DNA of 64,000 nt, taken from contig CAVQVG010000020.1 in NCBI GenBank assembly GCA_963717125.1, positions 186,001 to 250,000 on the forward strand, written 5' to 3'. Positions 17,529 through 25,550 of this stretch are shown in pieces (the stretch's first letter is position 1; each line of letters opens with the position of its first letter). The notes below the pieces were generated by a model. It worked only from the letters and a program-made list of their open reading frames with translations. It searched no databases and had not been told where the DNA came from. This stretch comes from RYN-230 sp963717125. Lineage in GTDB: Bacteria; Actinomycetota; Actinomycetes; Streptosporangiales; Streptosporangiaceae. A program made the translations under genes and the position numbers.

Positions 17529-19328
17529 GTGCCCACTGGAGTGCACCTAGCGTCAGCCGACAGCAGACGGCTGGCACAGAACCGTGAGCGGTTCCTGACC
17601 GCTGAATCGGTCCAGGCCGACCAGGTGCGGGGACCTATTCTGGCGTCCTGGTGGCGCTCCCGGCAGTTCAAGGTGGCGGCCGACCGGGTCGCGCTGAGTT
17701 ACGTCCGCGACCCCGACCTGGACACCCCGCTGACCCGCAACGCCATGCCGGTGCTGCGCAATCTGCGCGAGCACCTGGAGGGCCAGCCGATCAGCGTAAT
17801 CCTTACTGACGCGGCGGGCGTGGTGCTGACCAGGCTGACCGCGGACCACGACCTGGAGCGCCACCTGGACGCGGTGCAGCTCGCGCCGGGGTTCAGCTAC
17901 GCCGAGGAGTACGTCGGCACCAACGGGATCGGCACCGCGCTGGAGGGCGGCCAGCCCGCCCACGTGTTCGGGCACGAGCACTACGCCGAGGATCTGGAAG
18001 ACCTGGCCTGCGCGGGGGTGCCGATCCACGACCCGATCTCCGGCAAGGCGGTCGGCGCGGTCAACCTGACCTGCTGGCGCAAGGACGCGGACCCGCTGCT
18101 CATCGCGCTGGCCAAGACCACCGCCGACCAGATCACCCAGGCCATGCTGGCCGACGCCAGCGCGCGCGAGCTGCAGCTGATGCAGGAGTACCTGCGGGCC
18201 TGCCGCCGGACCAGCGGCATCGTGCTGGCGCTGAACAACGACGTGGTCATGATGAACGATCACGCCCGGCAGGTGCTCGACCCCGGGGACCAGGGCCTGC
18301 TGCTCAGCCAGGCCGCCGAGGCACTGACCACCCGCCAGTCCTGCACCGTGACCGTGCAGCTGCCCAGCGGCGTGCAGGCCCGGATGTACTGCCGTCCGGT
18401 GCGCGGCGACGACCGGATCGCGGGCGGCGTGGTGCACGTGAAGCTCATCGAGCCGACCAGCCGCCCGGCCGCGGACACCGTGGCCAAGCCCGCCATGTCC
18501 CTGCCCGGCCTGGTGGGCAGCGGCGCGCTGTGGCTGCGCGGCTGCCGCCAGGTGGAGGCGGTGCACGACTCCGGGGAGTGGCTGGCGCTGGAGGGCGAAC
18601 CCGGGGTCGGCAAGCTGGCCGTGGTCCGCGCGGTACACCAGCGGCGCAACGCCGCCGAGCGGTTCTACGTCCTGGACGCGGCCGAGGCCACCGACACCGA
18701 CTGGCTGCTGCGCGCCCGCCGGGAGCTGCTCGACGGCGAGGGTACCCTGGTCATCAGGCATGTGGACCTGCTCGCCGCGCGGCAGCAGCACGCGCTGGCC
18801 AGCGCGCTGCAGGAGGCCAGGGCGGTCGGCCAGCAGCGCGACCTGTGGGTGGCGATCACGCTCAACCGGAGCCGGGTGCACGGCGACCTGAGCAAGCTGC
18901 TGCGGCACTTCCCGAGCACGGTGGAACTGCCGCCGCTCCGGCATCACATCGAGGACCTGCACACGCTGGTGCCGTTCTTCGTCGCCAAGCTGGGCCAGCA
19001 CGGCCGGCTGACCTGTTCGCCGGAGGCCATGCAGCTGCTGGTGCGGGCCAAGTGGCCAGGCAACATCGAGCAGCTCTGGCAGGCCATGCGGCGGGTGGTG
19101 CAGAAGCGGCGCACCGGCACCATCCAGCCGCCCGACCTGCCGCCGGAGTGCTACACGGTGAGCCGGCGGCTGCTCTCCCCGCTGGAGTCGATGGAACGCG
19201 ACGCCATCGTCCAGGGGCTGCTCGACTACCAGGGCAACAAGGTCAAGGCGGCCAAGTCGCTGGGCATGTCCCGGGCCACCATCTACCGGAAGATCCACGA
19301 GTACGGCATCGTCACCCCGGGCGGCTGA
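17529..19328 (+). CDS. Fis-type AAA+ transcriptional activator of the monooxygenase operon (MimR/AcoR-like)
   Basis: A 599-residue regulator with an N-terminal GAF-like sensor (GTNGIGTALEGGQPAHVFGH, VGAVNLTCW), a degenerate AAA+ domain with Walker A GEPGVGK, and a C-terminal Fis helix-turn-helix (VKAAKSLGMSRATIYRKIHE). The GAFTGA loop needed to touch sigma-54 is absent and Walker B is altered (LVIRHVDLL), as in other actinobacterial AcoR/MimR proteins, so activation is probably sigma-54-independent. GTG at 17529 has GGAGG six bases upstream and is preferred to the ATG at 17484. It is divergent from prmA and probably activates it in response to alkane or an oxidation product. Confidence 0.88.
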   Translation: MPTGVHLASADSRRLAQNRERFLTAESVQADQVRGPILASWWRSRQFKVAADRVALSYVRDPDLDTPLTRNAMPVLRNLREHLEGQPISVILTDAAGVVLTRLTADHDLERHLDAVQLAPGFSYAEEYVGTNGIGTALEGGQPAHVFGHEHYAEDLEDLACAGVPIHDPISGKAVGAVNLTCWRKDADPLLIALAKTTADQITQAMLADASARELQLMQEYLRACRRTSGIVLALNNDVVMMNDHARQVLDPGDQGLLLSQAAEALTTRQSCTVTVQLPSGVQARMYCRPVRGDDRIAGGVVHVKLIEPTSRPAADTVAKPAMSLPGLVGSGALWLRGCRQVEAVHDSGEWLALEGEPGVGKLAVVRAVHQRRNAAERFYVLDAAEATDTDWLLRARRELLDGEGTLVIRHVDLLAARQQHALASALQEARAVGQQRDLWVAITLNRSRVHGDLSKLLRHFPSTVELPPLRHHIEDLHTLVPFFVAKLGQHGRLTCSPEAMQLLVRAKWPGNIEQLWQAMRRVVQKRRTGTIQPPDLPPECYTVSRRLLSPLESMERDAIVQGLLDYQGNKVKAAKSLGMSRATIYRKIHEYGIVTPGG

Positions 19329-19389
19329 ACCGGCCCGGGTGCGGCCCGGTAGGCTGACCGGGTGCACCGGTTGTTTCCGATCACCCCGC

Positions 19390-19411
19390 CGCCCCGCCAC
19401 TGAGCGGGGCG
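19390..19411 (+). terminator. hairpin downstream of activator gene
   Basis: CGCCCCGC and GCGGGGCG form an 8-bp stem around CACTGA, 61 nt after the activator stop and followed by CTTTCC. A second stem (GCGCGTC with GACGCGC, about 19420-19450) follows. A 13-codon frame starting GTG at 19362 ends with its TGA inside the first loop, so a leader-peptide attenuator for the EamA gene is also possible. A terminator is the simpler reading. Confidence 0.45.
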
Positions 19412-19521
19412 CTTTCCGCCGCGCGTCGAGCCTCCTGAGCTGACGCGCGCTTGCTCTGTCTGGCGGGTCATGCCGCCCCGCTTCCGCGACCCTTCCCTTC
19501 TCGTCGCTGGAGCGATTCGTC

Positions 19522-20997
19522 ATGTCTGCCCGTTTTTCCTCTGGTGTGCCGTACCTCGTCATGTCCGGGCTGCTCTGGGGTACCGGCGGGCTGACCGGCA
19601 CCCTGCTGGCCCGGGCCGCCGGGCTGCCCGGGCTGTCGGTGGCCGCCTACCGGCTGGCTACCGGCGGTGCGCTGATCGTCGGGTTCCTGCTGATCACCGG
19701 GCGCCGGTGGCCGCGGCACCGGGCCGCGTGGACCCGGATCACCGTCATCGGCCTGCTCGCGGCCGTGTTCCAGAGCTGCTACTTCACCGCCGTGTCGGTC
19801 ACCTCGGTGAGCCTGGCCACCCTGCTCACCATCGGCAGCGCGCCGGTCATCGTGCTGGCCGCCGAGCTGGTCACCGGGCGGCGCCGGCCGGGGCGGCGCG
19901 CGGCCGCCACCACCGGGCTGGCCCTGGCCGGCCTCGGCCTGCTGGTCGGCCTGCCGGGCGGTGGGTACCCGGAGACCGCGGTGCTGGCCAGCGCCGGGCT
20001 GGCGGTGGCGTCCGGCGCCGGGTTCGCCGCCATGACCCTGGTCGGGGCCCGGCCGGTGGCCGGCCTGGACGACCTGACCGCGACCGGCTTCGGCTTCACG
20101 CTGGGCGGCCTGGTGCTGCTGCCGCTGGCCGCGGCGGTGGGCCGGCTCACCTTCACCCCGCATCCGGGCGCGATCGGGCTGCTGATCGCGCTGGGCACCG
20201 GCCCCACCGCGGTGGCCTACACGCTGTACTTCCGCGGCCTGCGCACCGCCACGCCCAGCACGGCCGCGCTGCTCACCCTGCTCGAGCCGCTGACCGGCAC
20301 CATCCTGGCCACGGCGCTGCTCGGCAACCGGCTGGGCGGCGCCGGGGTAGCCGGGGCCGTGCTGCTCGGCGCGGCCGTGATCGCCACGGTGCGCTCAGCC
20401 GACCGCCTTGCGGACCACGGTGGTGGCCCAGTACAGCACGACCGCGCACAACGGCACCAGCACGGCGAACGCCTGCCACACGGCGGCGCCGGTGAGCGGG
20501 CCGGCCGCCAGCGCCCGCGCCGCGGCCACCGCGTAGTAGAGCGGGTTGAGGTGCGCGAGCACCCGCAGCCAGGCCGGGCCGAGGGAGATCGGCAGCAGCA
20601 CTCCGCTGAGCAGCAGCACCGGGAGGTTCAGCCCGTTGATGACCGCGGCGAAACCGCTGATGTCCCCGCTGAGCAGGGCGATGGCGATGGAGAACGCGGC
20701 CACGGCGGCCATCAGCAGGGCCAGCAGCGGGCTGAGCAGGAGCAGCCCGGGGACGTGCACGCCGAAGCCGAGGCCCCCGCCGACGGCGACCACGACCAGG
20801 TCGAACAGGAACATCAGCAGCATCGAGGCCAGGATCGGGCCGATCAGGATCGCGAACCGGCTGGCCGGGGTGACCCGGAACCGTTCGATGACCCCGGAGC
20901 GCAGCTCGAAGATCGTGCTGAACCCGGGACCGGACCCGCTGGCGTAAGCCAGCAGGGCCAGGATGCCCGGCAGGAACAGGTCGAGCACGTTGCCTGA
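19522..20997 (+). CDS. EamA/DMT-family transporter, open frame runs on without a normal stop
   Basis: The first about 295 residues are a ten-helix EamA (drug/metabolite) transporter: GLLWGTGGLTGTLLARA, SVTSVSLATLLTIGSAPVIV, and the second repeat ending LLEPLTGTILATALLGNRL. The normal product should end near 20400. Instead the frame stays open for another 600 nt, antisense through the ABC permease gene, giving a hydrophilic Gln/Arg/His-rich tail that is not protein-like. Either a stop was lost by a one-base change or the true end is hidden by a sequencing error. Substrate unknown; efflux of a metabolite or amino acid is typical. Confidence 0.75.
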   Translation: MSARFSSGVPYLVMSGLLWGTGGLTGTLLARAAGLPGLSVAAYRLATGGALIVGFLLITGRRWPRHRAAWTRITVIGLLAAVFQSCYFTAVSVTSVSLATLLTIGSAPVIVLAAELVTGRRRPGRRAAATTGLALAGLGLLVGLPGGGYPETAVLASAGLAVASGAGFAAMTLVGARPVAGLDDLTATGFGFTLGGLVLLPLAAAVGRLTFTPHPGAIGLLIALGTGPTAVAYTLYFRGLRTATPSTAALLTLLEPLTGTILATALLGNRLGGAGVAGAVLLGAAVIATVRSADRLADHGGGPVQHDRAQRHQHGERLPHGGAGERAGRQRPRRGHRVVERVEVREHPQPGRAEGDRQQHSAEQQHREVQPVDDRGETADVPAEQGDGDGERGHGGHQQGQQRAEQEQPGDVHAEAEAPADGDHDQVEQEHQQHRGQDRADQDREPAGRGDPEPFDDPGAQLEDRAEPGTGPAGVSQQGQDARQEQVEHVA

Positions 20998-21156
20998 GGG
21001 CAGCCCGGGCGCCCCGGCCAGGTGCCGGAGCAGCGGGGTGAACAGGGCGAGGTACAGGATCGGCGTGGAGAAGCCGACGGCCAGCCAGACCGGGTTGCGC
21101 AGCAGCTGGGTCAGGTAGCGCCGGAACAGCAGGCCGGCGTCGGTCACCGGCTTCAT
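20395..21156 (-). CDS. ABC-2 type transporter permease (DrrB-like)
   Basis: A 253-residue ABC-2 membrane protein with six hydrophobic segments; VAVGGGLGFGVHVPGLLLLS and LNLPVLLLSGVLLPISLGPA are typical of the DrrB/ABC-2 drug-export family. Its ATG overlaps the stop of the ATPase gene (ATGA), so the two were one operon. Since the ATPase is now split by the 12-kb insertion, the permease has lost its normal partner and its normal promoter, unless it is served by another ATPase or by a promoter inside the insertion. Confidence 0.88.
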   Translation of the reverse strand: MKPVTDAGLLFRRYLTQLLRNPVWLAVGFSTPILYLALFTPLLRHLAGAPGLPSGNVLDLFLPGILALLAYASGSGPGFSTIFELRSGVIERFRVTPASRFAILIGPILASMLLMFLFDLVVVAVGGGLGFGVHVPGLLLLSPLLALLMAAVAAFSIAIALLSGDISGFAAVINGLNLPVLLLSGVLLPISLGPAWLRVLAHLNPLYYAVAAARALAAGPLTGAAVWQAFAVLVPLCAVVLYWATTVVRKAVG

Positions 21157-22043
21157 GCCGCGGCCCGCGCTGGGCCAGCGCTGCCCGGGCCAGCACTGCC
21201 CGGGCCGGCGGGCTGGCCCGGCTGGCCGGCGTCGCGCAGCGACCGGCCGGTCTGCCGCAGGAACACGTCGTCCAGGCTCGGCTCGGACAGCCCGAGGGAG
21301 CGCACCGCCAGGCCGGCTTCGTCGAGCAGCCGGAGCAGGCCGGGCAGCGCCACCGCCCCGTCGCTGGCGTACAGCCGCACGGTGGCGTCCTCGACGCTGA
21401 GCTCGCGGACGGCCGGCTGGCCGCGCAGCACGGCGGCGGCCTGCCCGGCGGCGGCTGGATCCCGCAGCGCCAGGACGATGGCGTCCCCGGCCACCTGCTG
21501 CTTCAGCTCCCGCGGCGTGCCCTCGGCGACCACCGTGCCGTGATCGATGATCATGATGCGGTCACACAGCACGTCCGCCTCGTCGAGATAGTGCGTGGTC
21601 AGGAACACCGTGGTGCCCCGCTCGCGGAGCACCTGGATGTGCTGCCACAGGTTGGCCCGGTTCTGCGGGTCGAGGCCGGTGCTCGGCTCGTCCAGGAACA
21701 GCACCTCGGGCTGGTGCACGATGCCCAGCGCGACGTCCAGCCGGCGGCGCTGGCCGCCGGAGTAACCGCGGACCCGGCGGTCCGCGAAGCCGGCCAGGTC
21801 GAGCAGGTCGAGCACGGCGGACACCCGCGTGGCCACCGTGGCCTTGCTGCCGCCGTACAGCCGGCCCTGCAGCATCAGGTTCTCCCGCCCGGTGGCCAGC
21901 TCATCCGCGCCACCGAGCTGGCTCACGTAGCCAATCCGCCAGCGCACCTGGCCCGGCTGGCGCCGCACGTCCAGCCCGGCGACCGTGGCGCGGCCGCCGT
22001 CGATCGGCAGCAGCGTGGTCAGCATGCGCATCGTCGTGGTCTT
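21153..22043 (-). pseudogene. DrrA-like ABC ATPase, C-terminal part separated by insertion
   Basis: This fragment carries everything after the Walker A lysine: TTTMRMLTTLLPIDGG, Q-loop region IGYVSQLGGADEL, signature YSGGQRRRLDVALG, Walker B VLFLDEPSTGLDPQNR and H-loop VFLTTHYLDEAD. The missing 47 residues, ending in GPNGAGK, are encoded at 34191-34051. Joining the two at the CTT (AAG lysine codon) gives an intact ATPase of 342 residues. Reading upstream into the insertion gives AYGVAKTTT in place of a true P-loop. A start at the ATG at 22031 would make a protein without Walker A, which should not bind ATP. It was inactivated by the insertion at 22041-34053. Confidence 0.9.
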
Positions 22044-22060
22044 AGCGACTCCGTAGGCAT
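22041..22060 (+). repeat. array end site E (right arm only)
   Basis: CTTAGCGACTCCGTAGGCAT directly abuts the C-terminal ABC ATPase fragment. It matches the right arm of internal site C at 19 of 20 bases, of site A at 17 and of site B at 14. The left half of the site is replaced by target-gene sequence, as expected for one end of an integrated element. Confidence 0.85.
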
Positions 22061-22116
22061 TCTTTCGGCTGAGATTTACCTCCGCCGACCAGATTCGCTC
22101 GCTGCCTGCGGGAGAA

Positions 22117-22278
22117 TCCAGCGCTAGTGGCCGCTGACCGGGCTTGGCGTGGTACTCGGGGAAGGTTCATGGTGCGTGGAGGCTCGGCGTTGATGTCGAG
22201 GGCAGCGTCGTGAAAACGTTGGACGGCTGTCCGGTCGGCGGCGTTGAAGGCGATGTCCAGTTCCCGGGTTGGCTGAGA
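22117..22278 (-). pseudogene. remnant of a VOC/glyoxalase-family gene
   Basis: On the minus strand one frame reads ELDIAFNAADRTAVQRFHDA followed by AALDINAEPPRTMNL, which resembles the C-terminal half of small VOC-fold (glyoxalase/bleomycin resistance-like) proteins, in which an xHIAF-like segment precedes AVxxFHxAAL. There is no start codon and no conserved metal-binding end, so it is a decayed fragment. It fills most of the 300-nt gene-free stretch between array end site E and the SDR gene. Family assignment is by eye and tentative. Confidence 0.4.
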
Positions 22279-22363
22279 CGTGATCGATCACCGGATCAGT
22301 CTGGCCGTTGCCGCCGCCCTCGTGCTGGCATGAGATTGCGCCACTCTTTCATTTGACGGCTAC

Positions 22364-23260
22364 TTAACGCGTGGTGAGTTTCTCCGACAGGGTCCAGAGC
22401 CGCTCGGCGTGGTCGGGGTCTAGGGCGTATGGCGCGTAGAAGCCGAACGGAACCTCGCCCTGTCCGGTCCACGGCTCGGCGATGGCGCAGTTGTCGAGGT
22501 ACTTGCCGCCAACCCCTTCGAGTTCCGGCGCGACGGCCGCCCAGACCGTGGTGGCGGCGCCTTGCTCGATGGTCTTCCATTCCGGGCCCGGGCCGTTGAC
22601 CCGGTGGCCGGCCGGGTCGAGCCAGCCCCTTTCGGCTAGCTCTTCTTGCGGCATGTGCCGCATCAGGCTGGTCTGGATCGCCCCGGGCGCCACTGCGTTC
22701 GCCGGGATGCCGCGCCGGGTCAGGCCGACGGCGAACAGGCAGTTGGCGGTCTTCGACTGCCCGTACGCCTCCCAGGGCTCATAGGGGCGGCGCAGATAGT
22801 TCGGATCGTCGAAGTCGATGTCACTGCGGCGATGCCCCCGCGAGGACAGCACCACCACGCGCGCCCGGCCGGCGTCCCGCAGCGCGGGCAGCAGCCCGGT
22901 GGTGAGCGCGAAGTGACCAAGGTGGTTAGTGCCGAATTGCAGCTCGAAGCCGTCCGCCGTCCTGCCGAACGGGGTCCGCATCACCCCGGCGTTGTTGACC
23001 AGCAGGTGCAGCGGCCGGCTCCAGCGCCGGACGAAGGCACCAACCGACTTCAGCGAGGCAAGGTCGAGCTCCTCGAACTCCACCGATGCGGGCAGCCCGG
23101 CGGTCCCGCGGCTGCGCCCGGCCGCGACGACGTGCGCCCCGGCTGCCGCCAGCACCCGCGCGGTCTCTGCCCCGAGACCGGAGGTGCCGCCGGTAACGAT
23201 CACGTTCATCCCGGTCAGGTCGTGCCCGCTGACCACTTCACTCGCGGTGGCGTACGTCAT
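22364..23260 (-). CDS. short-chain dehydrogenase/reductase (cassette 1)
   Basis: A 298-residue classical SDR of the retinol dehydrogenase/WW-oxidoreductase-like type. It has the nucleotide motif TGGTSGLG, LLVNNAGVM, the catalytic Ser in VVVLSSRGHRR, and the YGQSK active-site Tyr/Lys. It probably reduces or oxidises a small carbonyl or alcohol with NADP (an Arg follows the second strand: AAGRSRG). It is divergent from the XRE regulator of the same cassette, a common SDR-regulator pairing in Actinobacteria, which suggests the regulator represses it. The gene is intact. Confidence 0.9.
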   Translation of the reverse strand: MTYATASEVVSGHDLTGMNVIVTGGTSGLGAETARVLAAAGAHVVAAGRSRGTAGLPASVEFEELDLASLKSVGAFVRRWSRPLHLLVNNAGVMRTPFGRTADGFELQFGTNHLGHFALTTGLLPALRDAGRARVVVLSSRGHRRSDIDFDDPNYLRRPYEPWEAYGQSKTANCLFAVGLTRRGIPANAVAPGAIQTSLMRHMPQEELAERGWLDPAGHRVNGPGPEWKTIEQGAATTVWAAVAPELEGVGGKYLDNCAIAEPWTGQGEVPFGFYAPYALDPDHAERLWTLSEKLTTR

Positions 23261-23387
23261 GACAAAGCCTGCCGGCAGCAGTGGCGATGAGCAGGGTGAC
23301 TGACACGGCGGTGAGGGTGAGGGCGAGCAGGACCCGACCTCGCGGTCCCGCGGCCCGGTCGCCGGGGGAAAGCATCAACGTTGTCAT
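23238..23387 (-). CDS. possible small membrane peptide upstream of SDR
   Basis: A 49-residue frame (starting MTTLMLSPGDRAAGPRG, with the helix VLLALTLTAVSVTLLIATAA) overlaps the first 23 nt of the SDR gene. One hydrophobic helix after a basic turn fits a single-pass membrane peptide. It may instead be the remnant of a longer transporter or a chance frame. No clear ribosome-binding site was found. Confidence 0.3.
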   Translation of the reverse strand: MTTLMLSPGDRAAGPRGRVLLALTLTAVSVTLLIATAAGRLCHDVRHRE

Positions 23388-23488
23388 GCCCGTGAGCTTG
23401 CCCCGGCGCCGGACGACGCGGAAGGTTGCGCCGTTCCTGGCAATATCACGGCTACCTACGACAGGCGCCCCGATGTCACACTCGCCCT

Positions 23489-24361
23489 ATGACGGCATCG
23501 ACTGAACTGGGGGATTTCCTCCGGGCCCGCCGCGCCCGGCTGCGGCCCTCGGACGTCGGCTTCCCTCCCGGCGCAGGCCCGCGACGAACGCCCGGACTGC
23601 GCAGGGAGGAACTGGCGGCTCTCGCCGGCCTCAGCATCGATTACTACATCCGGCTGGAGCAGGGCAAGGAGGCCAACCCGGGCACCGCGATCCTGGACGG
23701 GCTCGCCCGTGCCATGCACCTGACCGAGGAGGAGCACGAGCACCTTTACGCCCTCGCCAACCACGCCGCACGGCGCACGTGGCCGCCCAGCCCGCTCACG
23801 ATCCGAGAGGTTCGCACCGGCCTGCGGCTGCTGCTGGAAACCGTCCGTCCCTCCCCCGCTTACGTACAGAACAGGGTGAACGACATCCTCGCGGCGAACC
23901 CCGAGGGCCTCGCGCTGTTCGCCGGCATCGAGGAATGGCCGGTCCACCGGCGCAACACCATCCGGTACGTGTTCTGCCACCCCACCGCCCGGACGCTCTA
24001 CCCGGACTGGGAAGCCACCGCCCTGGCGACCGTCGCGAACCTGCGGGCGCGATCGATCGCCGCCCCGGACTCCCCCGACCTGGCCGCCCTGGTACAGGAG
24101 GTCTCGGCCAGTAGCGCCGAGTTCGCCCGCCTGTGGAGGCGCTACGACCTCCGGTACCGGCGCAGCGAGGCAAAGGCGTTCCACCATCCCGAGGTCGGTG
24201 ACCTCACCCTCGGCTTCGAGACCCTCAACCTCGACGACGGACTCCGCCTCAGCATCCTCCAGGCCGAACCCGGCACGGCCGACCACGACGCGCTCAAGCT
24301 GCTCGCCCTCGCCCGCACTTCTTCATCGGCCGACAATCACTCCACGGAAAAGAAATGTTGA
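23489..24361 (+). CDS. XRE-family regulator with MmyB-like C-terminal domain (cassette 1)
   Basis: A 290-residue repressor-type protein. The N-terminal helix-turn-helix runs through TPGLRREELAALAGLSIDYY to RLEQGKEANPG, followed by a MmyB-like PAS/ligand domain with RNTIRYVFCHPTARTLYPDW and the C-terminal LGFETLNLDDGLRLSILQAE. Such regulators often control an adjacent SDR gene, as here. The last codons (EKKC and the stop) lie in the left arm of cassette site A, so the site overlaps the 3' end of this gene. ATG at 23489 is preferred over the upstream frame because it gives the usual N-terminus. Confidence 0.9.
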   Translation: MTASTELGDFLRARRARLRPSDVGFPPGAGPRRTPGLRREELAALAGLSIDYYIRLEQGKEANPGTAILDGLARAMHLTEEEHEHLYALANHAARRTWPPSPLTIREVRTGLRLLLETVRPSPAYVQNRVNDILAANPEGLALFAGIEEWPVHRRNTIRYVFCHPTARTLYPDWEATALATVANLRARSIAAPDSPDLAALVQEVSASSAEFARLWRRYDLRYRRSEAKAFHHPEVGDLTLGFETLNLDDGLRLSILQAEPGTADHDALKLLALARTSSSADNHSTEKKC

Positions 24362-24395
24362 AATCCGATGTTCGGCTTCGCGACTCCGTAGGTCT
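24348..24395 (+). repeat. composite cassette site A
   Basis: Left arm (31 nt, beginning AAAAGAAATGT and ending TTCGGCTT), core CTT at 24376-24378 and right arm CTTCGCGACTCCGTAGG. The left arm is 26/31 identical to the left arm at the far end of the array (34023-34053). It separates cassettes 1 and 2 and contains the stop codon of the XRE gene. Confidence 0.85.
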
Positions 24396-24437
24396 TCTTC
24401 TGCCGGGCGCCCCGCGGTAATGCTGAGTGTGGGAGGG

Positions 24438-25447
24438 TTATCCGGCGGGCCTGAGCCAGCGCGGGTCCGGGTAGATGGGCTCGGGAGGGTCGAGCGCGTC
24501 CAACTCGGCGATCTCGTCCCCGGACAATGTGAAGCCGGCGGCGGCCAGGTTGCCGGCCAGCTGACCGGGCCGGGAAGCGCCGACGATCACGCTGCTGACC
24601 TGCGGCTTGGCGAACAGCCAGGCGTAAGCGATGTGGGTGACTGGCACGTCATGGCGTTCGGCGATCTTGCGCATTGCCGCTACGGCCTGATGGCCGTGTT
24701 CCAGGTCGATCGGCGGGACCTTGAACGCGGCCCGGCGGCCACCCGCGCCGGCCGGGTCTTCGCGGGTGTACTTGCCGGTCAGGAACCCGCCCGCCAGCGG
24801 GCTCCAGATCAGGGCGCCGAGACCCGCGGCCTGGCAGTAGGGCAGGATCTCGTGCTCGGCATCCCGGCCGATCAGCGAGTAGTAAACCTGGGCGGAGGCG
24901 AACGGCGCGTAGCCGCGCTGCTGCGCGATGCCCTGGCCGCGGGCGGCGTGCCAGGCGGGGTGATTAGACCATCCCACATAGCGCACCAGGCCGCGGGACA
25001 CCAGGTCATCAAGGGCGCGCAGCGTCTCCTCCCATGGGGTGGCGAAATCCGGGGCGTGCAGCTGGTACAGGTCGATCCAGTCGGTCCCTAGCCGCCGCAG
25101 CGCCGCCTCGGCGTTGCCGACCACGTGCCGGTAGCTCAGCCGACCCCGGTTGTGGCCGGTCGCGTCGGCGTCGTAGGTGCTGACCTTGGTCGCGAGCAGC
25201 GCCCGTTCGCGGGCGCCTGCCCGCCGCAGCGCCGCGCCGAGCACCTGCTCGCTGCGGCCGTTGCCGTAGCCCTCGGCGGTGTCGAACAGCGTGACGCCCG
25301 CATCCAGTGCGAGCCGACCATCTCGTCCGCGCTGCCTTGGTTGACGCTGGCGTGAAAAGTGCTGAACGAGTACTGGCCGAATGTCATCGCGCCAAGGGCC
25401 ATGCGCGAGACGGTCAGGCCCGAGGTTCCCAGTTGCGTGTACTGCAT
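24438..25447 (-). pseudogene. aldo/keto reductase, one frameshift (cassette 2)
   Basis: An aldo/keto reductase with the family opening MQYTQLGTSGLTVSRMALG, a catalytic Asp/Tyr block (LFDTAEGYGNGRSEQV), Lys in LLATKVS and C-terminal cofactor residues (VIVGASRPGQLAGNL). The N-terminal 50 residues are in a different frame from the remainder; one base is missing near 25311-25318, where GTC-GGCTC would read GTC-CGG-CTC (VRL). Corrected length is about 336 residues, normal for the family. ATG at 25447 follows a GGAGG. It would reduce aldehydes or ketones with NADPH if functional. Confidence 0.82.
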
Positions 25448-25550
25448 CAAGTGCCTCCTAATGCTTACCGCTGACCGGCTTTTGCAGCCGGCTGCTGTTC
25501 CCTGTGCTCCGCAGGCTGGGCAGCACTGCGCCCGGCGGCCCCCCGGTCTG

